Both the position numbers and the translations under genes were made by a program. A stretch of DNA of 64,000 nucleotides, from contig QOZQ01000006.1 of the NCBI GenBank assembly GCA_003576695.1, forward strand, positions 186,001 through 250,000. The letters run 5' to 3'. Source of the stretch: Taklimakanibacter lacteus. GTDB taxonomy: Bacteria; Pseudomonadota; Alphaproteobacteria; Rhizobiales; Aestuariivirgaceae. This document shows positions 25,271 to 34,401 of this stretch, piece by piece; position 1 is the first letter of the stretch, and the number at the start of each line of letters is the position of its first letter. The notes beneath the pieces are model-generated. The model had not been told where the DNA came from, searched no databases, and saw only the letters and a program-made list of their open reading frames with translations.

Positions 25271-26791
25271 TCATGCAAACCTGGCTTTCCTCTTCGGGCT
25301 CAGGATCGCGAAGGCCAGCGCCGCGAGGATCCACGCGCCGATGCCGCCATAGAGCGTGATCCAGCCGAAGCCCTGGGTGAGGGCGCCGTGCAGCACGCCG
25401 TCCGAAGCAACGCCCGGCAGCCTGTCGGCCAGCGACGTCACGCTGCCCGAGGCGATGCCCTCGGCAAGGGTGCGCAGCCCGGCCGCATCGATGCCGGATG
25501 GAAGCGCCTCCCTGAGATGGGCCAGGATGCCCTGCACCAGCACGAAGCCCATGACGGCGATATTGATGGCGAGCGCGATGAGCCTGGCGCTCACATCGAT
25601 GCCGGACGCCATGCCGGAACGATCGGCCGAGACCGAGCCCGTCGTCGTGTCGGTGACCGGCGTGTTGGTGAGGCCGATGCCCATGCCGGCGATGAGCGCG
25701 CCCGGCAGCATCGTCAGCCAGCTCGCCTGCGGGGCTGAGCTGCCGAAGCGCATCAGGAGGAAGCCGAGGCCGATGGTGAAGAGCCCGAGCGGGATGACGG
25801 TGCGGGCGCCATGGCGGTGCAGCAGATATTGCGCGACCGGCGTCATCACCAGGAAGGGCATCGTATAAGCGAGCAGCACCGCACCCATGACCGTGCTGTC
25901 ATAGCCGAGGCCTGCGGTGAAATAGATCGGCAGATAGATCATCAGCGGCCAGTAGCTGAAATTCATGCCGATGCAGCCGATGATCGCGCCGGAGAAGTTG
26001 CGCACCCTGAACACCGAGAAATCGAACATCGGATGCGCGTTGAGTTTCTCGACGAAGACGAATGCGATGAAGCTCAGGACGGCGACGGCCAGGATGGCGA
26101 GCGAAGCGACGCTGCCGAAGCCGAGCCCGGGCCCCTGCGTGATGTAAAAGGCGAGACAGAACACAGCCACGGTCAAGGTGGCGATGCCCGCAAGGTCGAG
26201 ATGCCTGGCGGCGGGATCGCGCGATTCGCGCACCCCGGCAGAGGCGAGCACGAGGGTCATGAGGGCGAGCGGCACATGCACGAGGAAGACCCATTGCCAG
26301 CTGGCCAGCGCCACGATCATGCCGCCGACCGCCGGGCCGAAGCCGAGGCCGATGCCGGCGATGACGCCCCACATCGCGAAAGCGCGGCCGCGCTCGGCGC
26401 CGTCGCGGAACTGATGCGAGAGAACGGCGATCGAGCAGATGAAGATGGCGCCGCCCGCCATGCCCTGCAGGAAGCGCCCGATGATGAGGAGAAGCGCGCT
26501 GGAGGCGAGGCCGCAGATGAGCGATGTGATGGCGAAGGCCCAGATGCTGACGGCGAAGACGCGCCGGCGCCCGAACCGGTCGGCCAGGGTGCCCGTCGCC
26601 ATGAGCACCGGCGTGCAGGCGATCGTATAGGCGTTCATGATCCATTGCAGATCCTGGAAGGAGGCCGCGAGCACCCGCTCCAGCGTCGGCAGGATCACCG
26701 GCACGCTGGAGATTTCGAGGCCGAACATCAGGGCGGCGAGGCAGGTGGCGGCCAGCGCGATCCGGTTTCTTCCGGTCGGGTCAAGGCTCAT
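25271..26791 (-). CDS. MFS transporter, DHA2 (EmrB/QacA) family
   Basis: A 506-residue inner-membrane drug:proton antiporter with about 14 helices. The GTLADRFGRRRVF loop between helices 2 and 3 (motif A) and the WQWVFLVHVPLALMTLVL region (motif C vicinity) are typical of the DHA2 group. I start at the ATG at 26791, preceded by GGGGGACC; an ATG 12 codons earlier is possible. It is divergent from a LysR regulator at 26896, which likely controls it. The C-terminus abuts the DUF559 cassette repeat. Confidence 0.88.
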   Translation of the reverse strand: MSLDPTGRNRIALAATCLAALMFGLEISSVPVILPTLERVLAASFQDLQWIMNAYTIACTPVLMATGTLADRFGRRRVFAVSIWAFAITSLICGLASSALLLIIGRFLQGMAGGAIFICSIAVLSHQFRDGAERGRAFAMWGVIAGIGLGFGPAVGGMIVALASWQWVFLVHVPLALMTLVLASAGVRESRDPAARHLDLAGIATLTVAVFCLAFYITQGPGLGFGSVASLAILAVAVLSFIAFVFVEKLNAHPMFDFSVFRVRNFSGAIIGCIGMNFSYWPLMIYLPIYFTAGLGYDSTVMGAVLLAYTMPFLVMTPVAQYLLHRHGARTVIPLGLFTIGLGFLLMRFGSSAPQASWLTMLPGALIAGMGIGLTNTPVTDTTTGSVSADRSGMASGIDVSARLIALAINIAVMGFVLVQGILAHLREALPSGIDAAGLRTLAEGIASGSVTSLADRLPGVASDGVLHGALTQGFGWITLYGGIGAWILAALAFAILSPKRKARFA

Positions 26792-26860
26792 GTCGGGTCC
26801 CCCATTCATGGTTACTGGGGAGGACATAGGCGCGGCTTGACTATATAAAAATAGGATGGT

Positions 26861-26875
26861 TCTCTATTTCAGAGA
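26861..26875. promoter_or_regulatory. Dyad in the MFS / LysR divergent promoter region
   Basis: TCTCT-ATTTC-AGAGA lies in the AT-rich 104-base gap between the divergent starts, about 20 bases before the LysR start. A short inverted repeat with T and A at the ends fits the T-N11-A type of LysR recognition site. This is inferred only from position and symmetry. Confidence 0.4.
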
Positions 26876-26895
26876 TAACAGAACAGAATAGATCA

Positions 26896-27765
26896 ATGGC
26901 CACACTGGATGTCGAATCGGTACAGGCTTTCGTGACGGTGGCGGATCTGCGCAGCTTCACCAAGGCGGCCGCGACGCTCGGCACCACCCAGGCGGCGGTG
27001 AGCGTCAAGCTGAAGCGGCTCGAGGACCGTCTGGGCTTCCGGCTGATCGAGCGCACGCCGCGCAAGGTGCGTCTGTCGGAACGCGGTGCCGCCTTCCTCT
27101 GTTCCGCCCGCGACTTCATTTCCGCGCATGAGCGCGCCATTGCCGGTCTTTCGGCGACGCCGCGCCGCCTGGCCCTGGGCTTCCTCGATCATGTGGCCGG
27201 TCCCGATTTTCCGCCTCTGCTGGCGCGCCTGCATGAGCACGACCCGGCTTTGGTGATCGAGGTGCGCATCGATGTCTCGCAGCGTCTTCTCGAGGCCTTC
27301 GACAAGGGGCTGCTCGATGCGGTGATCGTCCGCCGCGAGGACAACCGCCGCGACGGCGAGGTGGTGACGCATGATCATCTCGGCTGGTTCGCCGCACCGG
27401 GTTTCGTATGGACGAAAGGCACGCCCTTGCGGCTTGCGTCCTTTGCCGCCAATTGCCCGGAGCGGTTGCTCGCGACGCGCGCCCTCGATGCCGCCGGCAT
27501 CGCCTGGAGCGAGACTTTCGTCGGCGGCGGCATCACCGCGATCGCCGCCGCTGTATTGGCCGGGCTCGCGGTGGCGCCTCTTGCCCATCAGGTGGCGCCG
27601 GCGGGTGCGGTCGAGGTCGGCCGGCAGCTTGGCCTGCCGCCGCTGCCGGCAACCGACATCATCCTGCTTTCGACGCTGACCGACACCCGCTCCCGCGAGG
27701 CCCTGCGCATCCTCGCCACCGCCTTCCGCGAGCGCCGCTGGCAGGCCAGGCCGCGACTGGCTTGA
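26896..27765 (+). CDS. LysR family transcriptional regulator
   Basis: A 289-residue LysR regulator. The N-terminal winged helix (AFVTVADLRSFTKAAATLG, TTQAAVSVKLKRLEDRLG, LIERTPRKVRLSERG) is clear, followed by a substrate-binding domain. It is divergent from the DHA2 transporter gene and probably senses a compound that the pump exports. Its 3' side is followed after about 40 bases by the interrupted family B repeat. Confidence 0.9.
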   Translation: MATLDVESVQAFVTVADLRSFTKAAATLGTTQAAVSVKLKRLEDRLGFRLIERTPRKVRLSERGAAFLCSARDFISAHERAIAGLSATPRRLALGFLDHVAGPDFPPLLARLHEHDPALVIEVRIDVSQRLLEAFDKGLLDAVIVRREDNRRDGEVVTHDHLGWFAAPGFVWTKGTPLRLASFAANCPERLLATRALDAAGIAWSETFVGGGITAIAAAVLAGLAVAPLAHQVAPAGAVEVGRQLGLPPLPATDIILLSTLTDTRSREALRILATAFRERRWQARPRLA

Positions 27766-27805
27766 GTGCTGGAATCAACGAGAGTCTCCACCGGTCTAAA
27801 ATATT

Positions 27806-27836
27806 TCCCCTTCTCCCGTGCGCAGCATGGGAGAAG
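27806..27836. repeat. Left half of a family B repeat split by the IS110 element
   Basis: CCCCTTCTCCCGTGCGCAGC and the following GGGAGAAG are the beginning of a family B arm as seen intact at 30841-31003. Its continuation (GTGGCC...GGGCTC) is found only beyond the insertion element at 29373. Confidence 0.8.
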
Positions 27837-27903
27837 ATTCTATGGGGTGGACGACGAGGGTAAGCTGCCCAGTGTCGTACACACACTGAATGGAGTGACC
27901 CCC

Positions 27904-29061
27904 ATGCAAAGTGATCTGAGCAGATCTCTCGTCGTCCTCAAGCAGGATACCACGCTGATCGCGGTTATCGAACTGAGCCTGTCGAGCTGGCTGGTCGGCG
28001 GACTTGTCCCCGGCCTGAAGCGCCAGCCCCGGCGGAAGCTTGATCCCGATCCCTGTGGACTGCTTGCCTTGCTTGAGCGCTGGCGGGATGAAGGGGTGAG
28101 GGCTGGCCAGAAGATCGAGCGCATAGCGGTGGCTTATGAAGCCGGGCGTGACGGCTTCTGGCTGGCGCGCTGGCTCAGGTCGCGCGGGATCGAGGCGCAT
28201 GTGATCCACCCCAACAGCATTCCCGTGCCGCGCGAGCATCGCCGCGCCAAGAGCGACCGGCTCGACACCGAGCTTCTGTTGCGCGGCTTTTTGGGCTGGC
28301 TGCGCGGCGAGGCGAAGCACTGCTCGATGGCGCAGATTCCCAGCATCGCGCAGGAAGATCTGAAGCGCCCCAATCGCGAGCATCAGCGCCTGGTCAATGA
28401 GCGTACCTCGCTGATCAACCGTCTGAAGGCCTGCCTGATCCGCTTCGGCATCCGCACCTTCAATCCCAAGCTCAAAAAGGCGGCCGAGCAGCTTTCGGGG
28501 CTGCGCACCCCGGAAGGCGGGCCTCTGCCTGCCAACACCCTTGCCGAACTCGGCCGCGACCTGGCCAGGCTGCGTCTGGTCAGGGAACAGATCAAGGCGA
28601 TCGAGACCGAGCGATGCGCGCACCTGGCCAAGGCAAGCAAGGACAGGCACGCCACGACAGTGCGCTCGCTCATCCGGGTGGTGGGGCTGGGTGTCGAGAC
28701 TGCCGACATGCTGGACAGCGAGATGTTTGCCCGGCCCTTGCGCGACCGCTGGGCGGCGGCGCGCTATGGCGGGCTCACCGGCTCGCCCGATGAGAGCGGG
28801 ACGAGACGGCGCGAACAAGGTCTGGCGCGCGCCGGCAATAGCCGGGTCAGGCGCGGCATGATCCAGTTCGCCTGGCGCTTTCTCAGGTTCCAGGAGGACA
28901 GCCCGCTGGCCCAATGGTACCGGCACAAGACCCAGAGCGCCCGCAAGGACATCCGCAAATTGATGATCGTGGCGCTTGCCCGCAAGCTGCTCATCGCTCT
29001 GTGGCGCATGGCCACCCAGGGCGTGGAACCTGAGGGCATTACATTGCGCCAGGTGGGATAA
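27904..29061 (+). CDS. IS110-family DEDD transposase
   Basis: A 385-residue transposase. The N-terminal RuvC-like domain shows LIAVIELSLSSWLVGG, VAYEAGRDGFWLARWL and HRRAKSDRLDTELLLRGFL; the first acidic position is Glu rather than the usual Asp. The middle is a coiled coil, and the C-terminal Tnp_20 domain has VVGLGVETADML and ARYGGLTGSPDESG followed by the serine-bearing RAGNSRVRRGMIQFAWRFL segment. The start ATG at 27904 has GGAG about 9 bases upstream; in-frame sequence further upstream belongs to the element end and the target repeat. The gene is intact and may be active. Confidence 0.9.
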   Translation: MQSDLSRSLVVLKQDTTLIAVIELSLSSWLVGGLVPGLKRQPRRKLDPDPCGLLALLERWRDEGVRAGQKIERIAVAYEAGRDGFWLARWLRSRGIEAHVIHPNSIPVPREHRRAKSDRLDTELLLRGFLGWLRGEAKHCSMAQIPSIAQEDLKRPNREHQRLVNERTSLINRLKACLIRFGIRTFNPKLKKAAEQLSGLRTPEGGPLPANTLAELGRDLARLRLVREQIKAIETERCAHLAKASKDRHATTVRSLIRVVGLGVETADMLDSEMFARPLRDRWAAARYGGLTGSPDESGTRRREQGLARAGNSRVRRGMIQFAWRFLRFQEDSPLAQWYRHKTQSARKDIRKLMIVALARKLLIALWRMATQGVEPEGITLRQVG

Positions 29062-29371
29062 GAGGAGAGCAAAACAGGATAACTGGAGAAAGGTTTCGGC
29101 CTCATGGCCGTTCTCGATCCGGGGTGATGGCTGACCGTTGCGCCACCATGGCTTTGATGTCGCGGAGAAGATTGGAGCCAGCATCACGGAACTTGCCGAC
29201 GATGCGCATGACTGCATCATGGTCAGGCCCTCAGTGGCCGCCGTATACAAGGCTGTGGCGGAAGTCTTCGCCACATCATGCAAGTTCCCCCGATCGACGC
29301 CTCGATCCATCGTCTTGTGAACAAGGAGGAGCAAATGAATGAATCTGTTCTTGACAAAAAGCCCCATACAA
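29062..29371 (+). ncRNA. Candidate bridge/seek RNA region of the IS110 element
   Basis: The 310 bases after the transposase have no convincing reading frame. In the IS1111 subgroup this position encodes the RNA that guides the transposase to target and donor ends. Here the segment GGAGAAGATT (29164-29173) equals the left junction sequence at 27830-27839, and ATACAAGG (29245-29252) equals the right junction at 29366-29373; GTGGCCG (29234-29240) equals the target just right of the insertion (29373-29379). A GGCC-CTCAT hairpin lies near 29096. RNA extent and strand are inferred. Confidence 0.4.
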
Positions 29372-29490
29372 GGTGGCCGATAGGCCGGATGAGGGCTCTT
29401 CCCGCGAAGCGGGCCAAATCCTGGACCAAAGAGCCCTCACCCGCCCTCTCGGGCACCCTCTCCCATTGCTACGCAACGGGCGAGGGGGAA
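29372..29490. repeat. Right part of the split family B repeat pair
   Basis: Continues the interrupted arm (GTGGCCGATAGGCCGGATGA, GGGCTCTT), then a spacer holding CCCGCGAAGCGGG, then the second inverted arm (AAAGAGCCCTCACCCGCCCT ... ACCCTCTCCCATTG ... CAACGGGCGAGGGGGA). The same two-arm layout occurs intact at 30841-31003. Confidence 0.85.
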
Positions 29491-29555
29491 ACGCGTTTCA
29501 GAGATCGTGTGTCTTGGCTATTCAACGGCGCGGCAACAACCGCTAAGACTGTCCC

Positions 29556-30134
29556 ATGGTCGTTCTCAACCGCATCTATACACGCACCGGCGATAAAGGT
29601 GACACGGCGCTGGGTTCCGGCGAGCGCGTGCCCAAGACCCATTTGCGCATCCAGGCCTATGGCACGGTCGATGAGACCAATGCCGTGCTCGGCATCGCCC
29701 GGTTGCACACCGGTGAATTCGCCCGCCTCGACGGCATGCTGGCCCGCATCCAGAACGATCTCTTCGATCTGGGCGCCGATCTCTGCGTGCCCGACACCGG
29801 CAAGGACCTGGGCTACGAGCCCTTGCGCATGACGGCGCACCAGACCGAGCGGCTCGAGGCCGAGATCGACGAGCTCAATGCCGATCTCAAGCCCTTGCGC
29901 TCTTTCGTGCTGCCGGGCGGCCATGCCGGCGCGGCGCATCTCCATCTCTGCCGCACCGTGTGCCGGCGCGCCGAACGGCTCATCGTCGAGCTCAGCCTCG
30001 ACCCTGAGGAGGATGTGAGCGACGGCGTCCTCACTTTCGTCAACCGCCTGTCGGATTTCTTCTTCGTCGCCAGCCGCTGGGTGAATGCGCAGGGCTCGGG
30101 CGATGTGCTGTGGGTCAAGGGAGCCAACCGCTGA
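29556..30134 (+). CDS. Cob(I)alamin adenosyltransferase, PduO type
   Basis: Transfers adenosyl from ATP to cob(I)alamin, making adenosylcobalamin. 192 residues with the hallmark N-terminus YTRTGDKGDTALGSGERV, the AYGTVDETNAVLG helix, FVLPGG and the C-terminal FVNRLSDFFFVASRW. The product is the cofactor needed by the class II ribonucleotide reductase encoded at 55455-58901 of the same window. The stop overlaps the rhomboid start (TGATG), so the two are translationally coupled. Confidence 0.93.
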   Translation: MVVLNRIYTRTGDKGDTALGSGERVPKTHLRIQAYGTVDETNAVLGIARLHTGEFARLDGMLARIQNDLFDLGADLCVPDTGKDLGYEPLRMTAHQTERLEAEIDELNADLKPLRSFVLPGGHAGAAHLHLCRTVCRRAERLIVELSLDPEEDVSDGVLTFVNRLSDFFFVASRWVNAQGSGDVLWVKGANR

Positions 30135-30823
30135 TGTTCGTTCCTCTGCATGACGACACGCCGTTGAAGGTCATCCGCTTCCAGTATGTGACGGGCGCCC
30201 TCATCCTCATCAATGTCGTCGTGTTCCTGCTCACCGGCGCCTTCACCAGCGAAGAGGTGCTGTGGGCGGTGGCCACGGGCTATGGCATCGTGCCGGTCGA
30301 GCTCATCCACATCGTCAATCCCGGCACCGCCTATAATCCCATCCCCGAGCCCCTGACCCTCATCACCTATCAGTTCCTGCATGGCGGCTGGTGGCATCTC
30401 ATCTCCAACATGGCCTTCCTCTGGGTCTTCGCCGACAATGTCGAGGATGCCTTCGGCCATGCGGGCTTCCTGATCTTCTATCTCCTGTGCGGGGCCGCCG
30501 CCGGCATGCTGCACACGCTGCTGGCGCCGCAATCGGCCGCCCCGCTGATCGGCGCCTCGGGCGCGGTGTCGGGCGTGCTCGCCTCCTATCTCCTGCTCTA
30601 TCCCAAAGCGCGGGTGTGGATCCTGCTCTTCCTGCGCATTCCCTTGCCGATCTCGGCCTTCTGGGCCTTGAGCGGCTGGTTCCTCCTGCAGGTTGTCAGC
30701 GTTTTCATCGCCACCGATGAGGGCGACCAGGTGGCGTGGTGGGCGCATATTGGCGGGTTCCTCTGCGGCCTCATCCTCACTTTCGTGCTGCGCTCGCGGC
30801 TTCTGGTGAAAACCCAGACGTAG
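30134..30823 (+). CDS. Rhomboid family intramembrane serine protease
   Basis: A 229-residue six-helix membrane protease. The catalytic serine is in the GASGAVSG motif of helix 4, the catalytic His in VAWWAHIGGFLCGL of helix 6, and the conserved loop WWHLISNMAFLWVFADNVED precedes helix 3. It cleaves membrane-embedded substrates, unidentified here. The start at 30134 overlaps the adenosyltransferase stop; a frame extended by 8 codons upstream is less likely. Confidence 0.9.
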   Translation: MFVPLHDDTPLKVIRFQYVTGALILINVVVFLLTGAFTSEEVLWAVATGYGIVPVELIHIVNPGTAYNPIPEPLTLITYQFLHGGWWHLISNMAFLWVFADNVEDAFGHAGFLIFYLLCGAAAGMLHTLLAPQSAAPLIGASGAVSGVLASYLLLYPKARVWILLFLRIPLPISAFWALSGWFLLQVVSVFIATDEGDQVAWWAHIGGFLCGLILTFVLRSRLLVKTQT

Positions 30824-30840
30824 CGAGCCCTCTCCGATTT

Positions 30841-31003
30841 TCCCCTCGCCCGTCGCGAAGCGATGGGAGAGGGTGGCCGAAGGCCGGGTGAGGGCTCTTC
30901 GCCTGCAAAACGCAATGCCTTTGAAAACTTCTTGGGCTTTGAGAAAGAGCCCTCATCCGCCCTTCGGGCCCCTTCTCCCATGCTGCGCACGGGAGAAGGG
31001 GAA
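30841..31003. repeat. Intact family B repeat pair
   Basis: Two inverted arms (CCCCTCGCCCG...GGGAGAGGGTGGCCGAAGGC...GTGAGGGCTC and GAGCCCTCATCCGCCCTTCG...CTTCTCCCATG...GGGAGAAGGGGA) enclose a 45-base spacer. It lies in the 325-base gap between the rhomboid gene and etfB, which otherwise holds only the etfB upstream region. It shows what the insertion site of the IS110 element looked like before insertion. Confidence 0.88.
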
Positions 31004-31148
31004 CTGAAAGGCGGGGCGAGGGTGGTTTGCAACGTCGCAGGCGGCATTGTTTTGCCGGTATCGGCGTTGACTCGGATGGGCCCGGTCTCTAGTTTCCGGC
31101 CCGATTTGTGCGCCGCCACAAAGGGCGGCAACCCCATGAGGAGTGCCC

Positions 31149-31895
31149 ATGAAGGTTCTGGTCGCGGTCAAGCGCGTCGTTGATTACAACGTCAAAATTC
31201 GCGTCAAGGCGGACGGCTCGGGCGTCGAGCTCGCCAATGTGAAGATGTCGATGAACCCCTTCGACGAGATCGGCGTCGAGGAAGCGGTCCGTCTCAAGGA
31301 AGCGGGCAAGGCGACCGAGGTCGTCGCCATATCCGTGGGCCCGGCCCAGGCGCAGGAAACCATCCGCACCGCGCTCGCCATGGGCGCCGACCGCGGCATC
31401 CTCATCAAGAGCGACAGCTATGTCGAGCCGCTCGGCATCGCCAAGATCCTGAAAGGCGTGATCGAGGCCGAGAAGCCCGATCTCGTGATCCTCGGCAAGC
31501 AGGCGATCGACGACGATTGCAACCAGACCGGCCAGATGCTCTCGGCCCTCCTCGGCTGGGCGCAGGCGACCTTCGCCTCGAAGCTCGAGATCGACGGCGC
31601 CGAAGCGACCGTGACGCGCGAGATCGACGGCGGCTTGCAGACCATCAAGGTCAAGATGCCGCTGATCATGACCACCGATCTCCGTCTCAACCAGCCGCGC
31701 TATGCCTCGCTCCCCAATATCATGAAGGCGAAGAAGAAGCCGCTCGAAGAGAAGACCCCGGCCGATTACGGCGCCGATGTCACGCCGCGCCTCAAGGTGG
31801 TCAACACCGCCGAGCCGCCGAAGCGCCAGGCCGGCGTCAAGGTGAAGTCGGTGCCCGAACTCGTATCGAAGCTCAAAGAAGCGGGAGTGATCTGA
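31149..31895 (+). CDS. etfB: Electron transfer flavoprotein beta subunit
   Basis: A 248-residue subunit of the soluble ETF heterodimer that takes electrons from acyl-CoA and other flavin dehydrogenases and passes them to ETF-ubiquinone oxidoreductase. Family features are [18 protein letters not shown], the [20 protein letters not shown] region and [15 protein letters not shown]. The start at 31149 has GAGGAG 6-7 bases upstream; a GTG two codons earlier is less likely. One base separates it from etfA. Confidence 0.95.
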   Translation: MKVLVAVKRVVDYNVKIRVKADGSGVELANVKMSMNPFDEIGVEEAVRLKEAGKATEVVAISVGPAQAQETIRTALAMGADRGILIKSDSYVEPLGIAKILKGVIEAEKPDLVILGKQAIDDDCNQTGQMLSALLGWAQATFASKLEIDGAEATVTREIDGGLQTIKVKMPLIMTTDLRLNQPRYASLPNIMKAKKKPLEEKTPADYGADVTPRLKVVNTAEPPKRQAGVKVKSVPELVSKLKEAGVI

Positions 31896-31896
31896 G

Positions 31897-32838
31897 ATGG
31901 CTGTTCTTCTCATTGCCGAGCATGACAATGCTCATCTCAAGGACGCGACCCACAAGGCGCTGACCGCCGCGGCGAAGCTCGGCGGCGATGTCCATGTGCT
32001 GGTGGCCGGCAACAAGGCCGATGCCGCTGCCGCGCAAGCCGCGAAGCTCGACGGCGTCAAGAAGGTGCTGCATGTCGATGCGGCGCAATATGAGCGCCCG
32101 CTCGCCGAGCCGATGGCGGCATTGATCGTCTCGCTTGCCGGCCCCTATGACCATATCGTGGCGCCCGCCACCACCAACGGCAAGAACTACATGCCGCGCG
32201 CCGCCGCTCTTCTCGATGTCATGCAGATCTCCGACATCTCGGAAGTGAAGTCGCCCGACACCTTCGTGCGCCTCATCTATGCCGGCAATGCCGTGCAGAC
32301 GGTGCAGTCGGGCGACAAGAAGAAGCTCATCACGGTCAGGACCGCGGCCTTCCCGGCGACGGGCGAAGGCGGCTCGGCGCCGGTCGAGAAGACGCAAGGC
32401 CCCGCCGATCCGGGCCTCTCCTCCTATCAGGGCGAGAATCTCTCCAAGTCCGACCGCCCCGAGCTCACCTCGGCCAAGATCATCGTCTCGGGCGGCCGCG
32501 GCATGCAGAATGGCGAGAACTTCCACATGCTCGACAAGGTCGCCGACAAGCTCGGCGCCGCGGTCGGCGCTTCCCGCGCCGCCGTCGATGCGGGCTTCGT
32601 GCCGAACGACTACCAGGTCGGCCAGACCGGCAAGGTCGTCGCTCCCGATCTCTATATCGCGGTCGGCATTTCGGGCGCCATCCAGCATCTGGCCGGCATG
32701 AAGGACTCGAAGGTCATCGTCGCCATCAACAAGGACGAGGAAGCGCCGATCTTCCAGGTCGCCGATTACGGCCTCGTCGCCGATCTCTTCCAGGCGGTGC
32801 CGGAGCTCGAAGCCGAGCTCGGCAAGCTGGGGAAGTAA
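31897..32838 (+). CDS. etfA: Electron transfer flavoprotein alpha subunit
   Basis: A 313-residue FAD-binding subunit. The FAD domain shows [50 protein letters not shown] and [17 protein letters not shown], the usual signature. It follows etfB directly and is followed by a strong terminator. The usual downstream partner hbd lies 3.8 kb further on, behind an inserted minus-strand block. Confidence 0.95.
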   Translation: MAVLLIAEHDNAHLKDATHKALTAAAKLGGDVHVLVAGNKADAAAAQAAKLDGVKKVLHVDAAQYERPLAEPMAALIVSLAGPYDHIVAPATTNGKNYMPRAAALLDVMQISDISEVKSPDTFVRLIYAGNAVQTVQSGDKKKLITVRTAAFPATGEGGSAPVEKTQGPADPGLSSYQGENLSKSDRPELTSAKIIVSGGRGMQNGENFHMLDKVADKLGAAVGASRAAVDAGFVPNDYQVGQTGKVVAPDLYIAVGISGAIQHLAGMKDSKVIVAINKDEEAPIFQVADYGLVADLFQAVPELEAELGKLGK

Positions 32839-32860
32839 GGCAGCATTCAGGACCAAATCC

Positions 32861-32891
32861 AAGGCCCGGCTTTTGCCGGGCCTTTTATTTT
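32861..32891 (+). terminator. Rho-independent terminator of etfBA
   Basis: The stem AAGGCCCGGC / GCCGGGCCTT with a TTTT loop is followed by TTATTTTG. It lies 22 bases after the etfA stop and is the clearest plus-strand terminator in the window. Confidence 0.9.
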
Positions 32892-32901
32892 GTGCGACTC
32901 G

Positions 32902-34326
32902 CTATCTCATTTTCGCTTTCGCCCGCTCCATCGCCTCGGCCGCGAGCGCCCGCTCACCTATCTCCTGCGTGAGGCTGAAGGTCATATGCGTGACCTTCCA
33001 CATGCCGTCGATCCTCGCCAGCTGCCAGTCATAGGTTCCGATCGGGCGCCACACGCGCTCGCCCAGATAATGCCGGCCATCGACAAAGGCCGACGCCCGC
33101 GCCGTGTCGCCCTCTATCGTCGCTTTCACATCGGTGATCTCGTGGCGTGTCGCATCGAAGCCCGGCACGATGCCGCGCCAGGCCGTCATCAGCGCGGCCG
33201 GCGTCATGCGCTGCGCCTCGCCGCCCCACAGGCTCGTATAGTCGATGAGGATTTTGGGCGCGAAAGCGCGTTCGGCGACATCATAAGCGGCAAGATCGAC
33301 GGCGAGCGGAATGGACGAGACGACCGCGATCACCTGGGCTTCGTCAGCCGTGCCGGTGGGACCGAGTTCACGCGTCAGATACCTGGCGAAGTGGCGAACC
33401 GCCGCGTCGCTCGAGCGTTTCACCACCTGGGGATCGTCATAGAAGGAGAAATGGTCCTCGCTCGACCAGAGGAGATCCTTGGGCGCCCTGACCGCCGCAT
33501 GGATCGCTCTCACATTCGCCGCCAGCGCTGCATTGTCGGAATGGACGAAGAGGCTCGGCACCTTCAGTGCCTTGGCGGCGGCGACGCTGTCATAGGTGAG
33601 CCATTCGGGCCAGCCCATCAGCGCGAAGCGATTGTCCCATTGCGCGATGCCGCCGCGATGGGCGCTGCCATAATAGTCGAAAGGCCCGGCCATGGCGGCG
33701 CTCGTGTCCTTGTAGTCGAAGGCTTTCACATAGCGCACCTCGCCGTCGCGATCGAAGATGGCGCGAGCCTCCTCGCCGGCCTTGATGCGCTTGGCGACAC
33801 CGGCATCTCCACCATAGATCGAGCCGACACTCGCCTTGTCGTGAAACCAGCCCGCAACCGCCACGAAAGCCTTGATGGGCGCCCCTTCATTGATCGCCTG
33901 CGCGGCATAGCCGGCGGAGGCGCAGACCGCGAGGATGCCGGTGCGGGCCGCATCGACTTCCGGCACCGTCCGCAGGAATTCCGCCGCCGCCCTGAAATCG
34001 GCAACCTTGCGGGACGGGCTTTCATGGGCGCGCGGCTCGCCGCCCGATTCGCCGAAATTGCGGAAATCGAAAGTCAGCGCCGCATAGCCCCGCCTTGCGA
34101 GTTCTTGCGCATAGTTCTGCGCCATCTGCTCCTTGACCGTGGTCCATGATCCGGCGACCAGAATGCCCGGCAGCCTGCGGCCGGCATGGTCGGCGGGCAG
34201 ATGCAGGATGCCCGCCATGGATTCACCCCCGCTGGTGAAAGTGACCTTGCGGGTCATGACATCGGCCGCCGCGGCCTGCGCGGCCATGATCATTGCCGCA
34301 ATGGCACTCAGGATGATGAGCTTCAT
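32902..34326 (-). CDS. Exported alpha/beta hydrolase fused to a SnoaL-like domain
   Basis: A 474-residue protein with a signal peptide ([19 protein letters not shown]). Residues ~25-320 form an alpha/beta hydrolase of the YcjY-like group: GWFHD and [14 protein letters not shown] are visible, and the nucleophile elbow reads AVCASAGYA instead of GxSxG. The catalytic His is probably in [11 protein letters not shown]. Residues ~345-460 resemble a SnoaL/NTF2-like domain ([14 protein letters not shown] in part, [20 protein letters not shown]). The C-terminus is helical. Substrate unknown; a periplasmic esterase is likely. It stands at the head of a minus-strand block inserted between etfA and hbd. 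Confidence 0.78.
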   Translation of the reverse strand: MKLIILSAIAAMIMAAQAAAADVMTRKVTFTSGGESMAGILHLPADHAGRRLPGILVAGSWTTVKEQMAQNYAQELARRGYAALTFDFRNFGESGGEPRAHESPSRKVADFRAAAEFLRTVPEVDAARTGILAVCASAGYAAQAINEGAPIKAFVAVAGWFHDKASVGSIYGGDAGVAKRIKAGEEARAIFDRDGEVRYVKAFDYKDTSAAMAGPFDYYGSAHRGGIAQWDNRFALMGWPEWLTYDSVAAAKALKVPSLFVHSDNAALAANVRAIHAAVRAPKDLLWSSEDHFSFYDDPQVVKRSSDAAVRHFARYLTRELGPTGTADEAQVIAVVSSIPLAVDLAAYDVAERAFAPKILIDYTSLWGGEAQRMTPAALMTAWRGIVPGFDATRHEITDVKATIEGDTARASAFVDGRHYLGERVWRPIGTYDWQLARIDGMWKVTHMTFSLTQEIGERALAAEAMERAKAKMR

Positions 34327-34401
34327 CTTCGCCTCCTTGTTCGCAAGGCGCGGATTATCGGCCGCACTGCGACCGGACGGAGGTGGCGGTCTTGCTGGTT
34401 T

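Larger units (their letters stand above)
27837..29371 (+). mobile_element. IS110-family insertion element
   Basis: Boundaries were inferred by rejoining the split repeat: GGGAGAAG at 27829-27836 joins GTGGCCGATAGGCC from 29373. The element is about 1.53 kb. It has no terminal inverted repeats but a short subterminal pair, TATGGGG at 27841-27847 and CCCCATA at 29362-29368, as in the IS1111 subgroup. There is no obvious target duplication beyond 1-2 ambiguous G residues. One transposase gene is flanked by a 67-base left and a 310-base right non-coding region, which is where the subgroup carries its guide RNA. Confidence 0.8.

Noticed and set aside
27766-27903. N-terminal extension of the IS110 transposase
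   Set aside because: These codons come from the target repeat and the element's left end; the ribosome site supports 27904.
29124-29342. Small protein genes in the IS110 3' region
   Set aside because: Short frames without ribosome sites; in this element group the region is non-coding.
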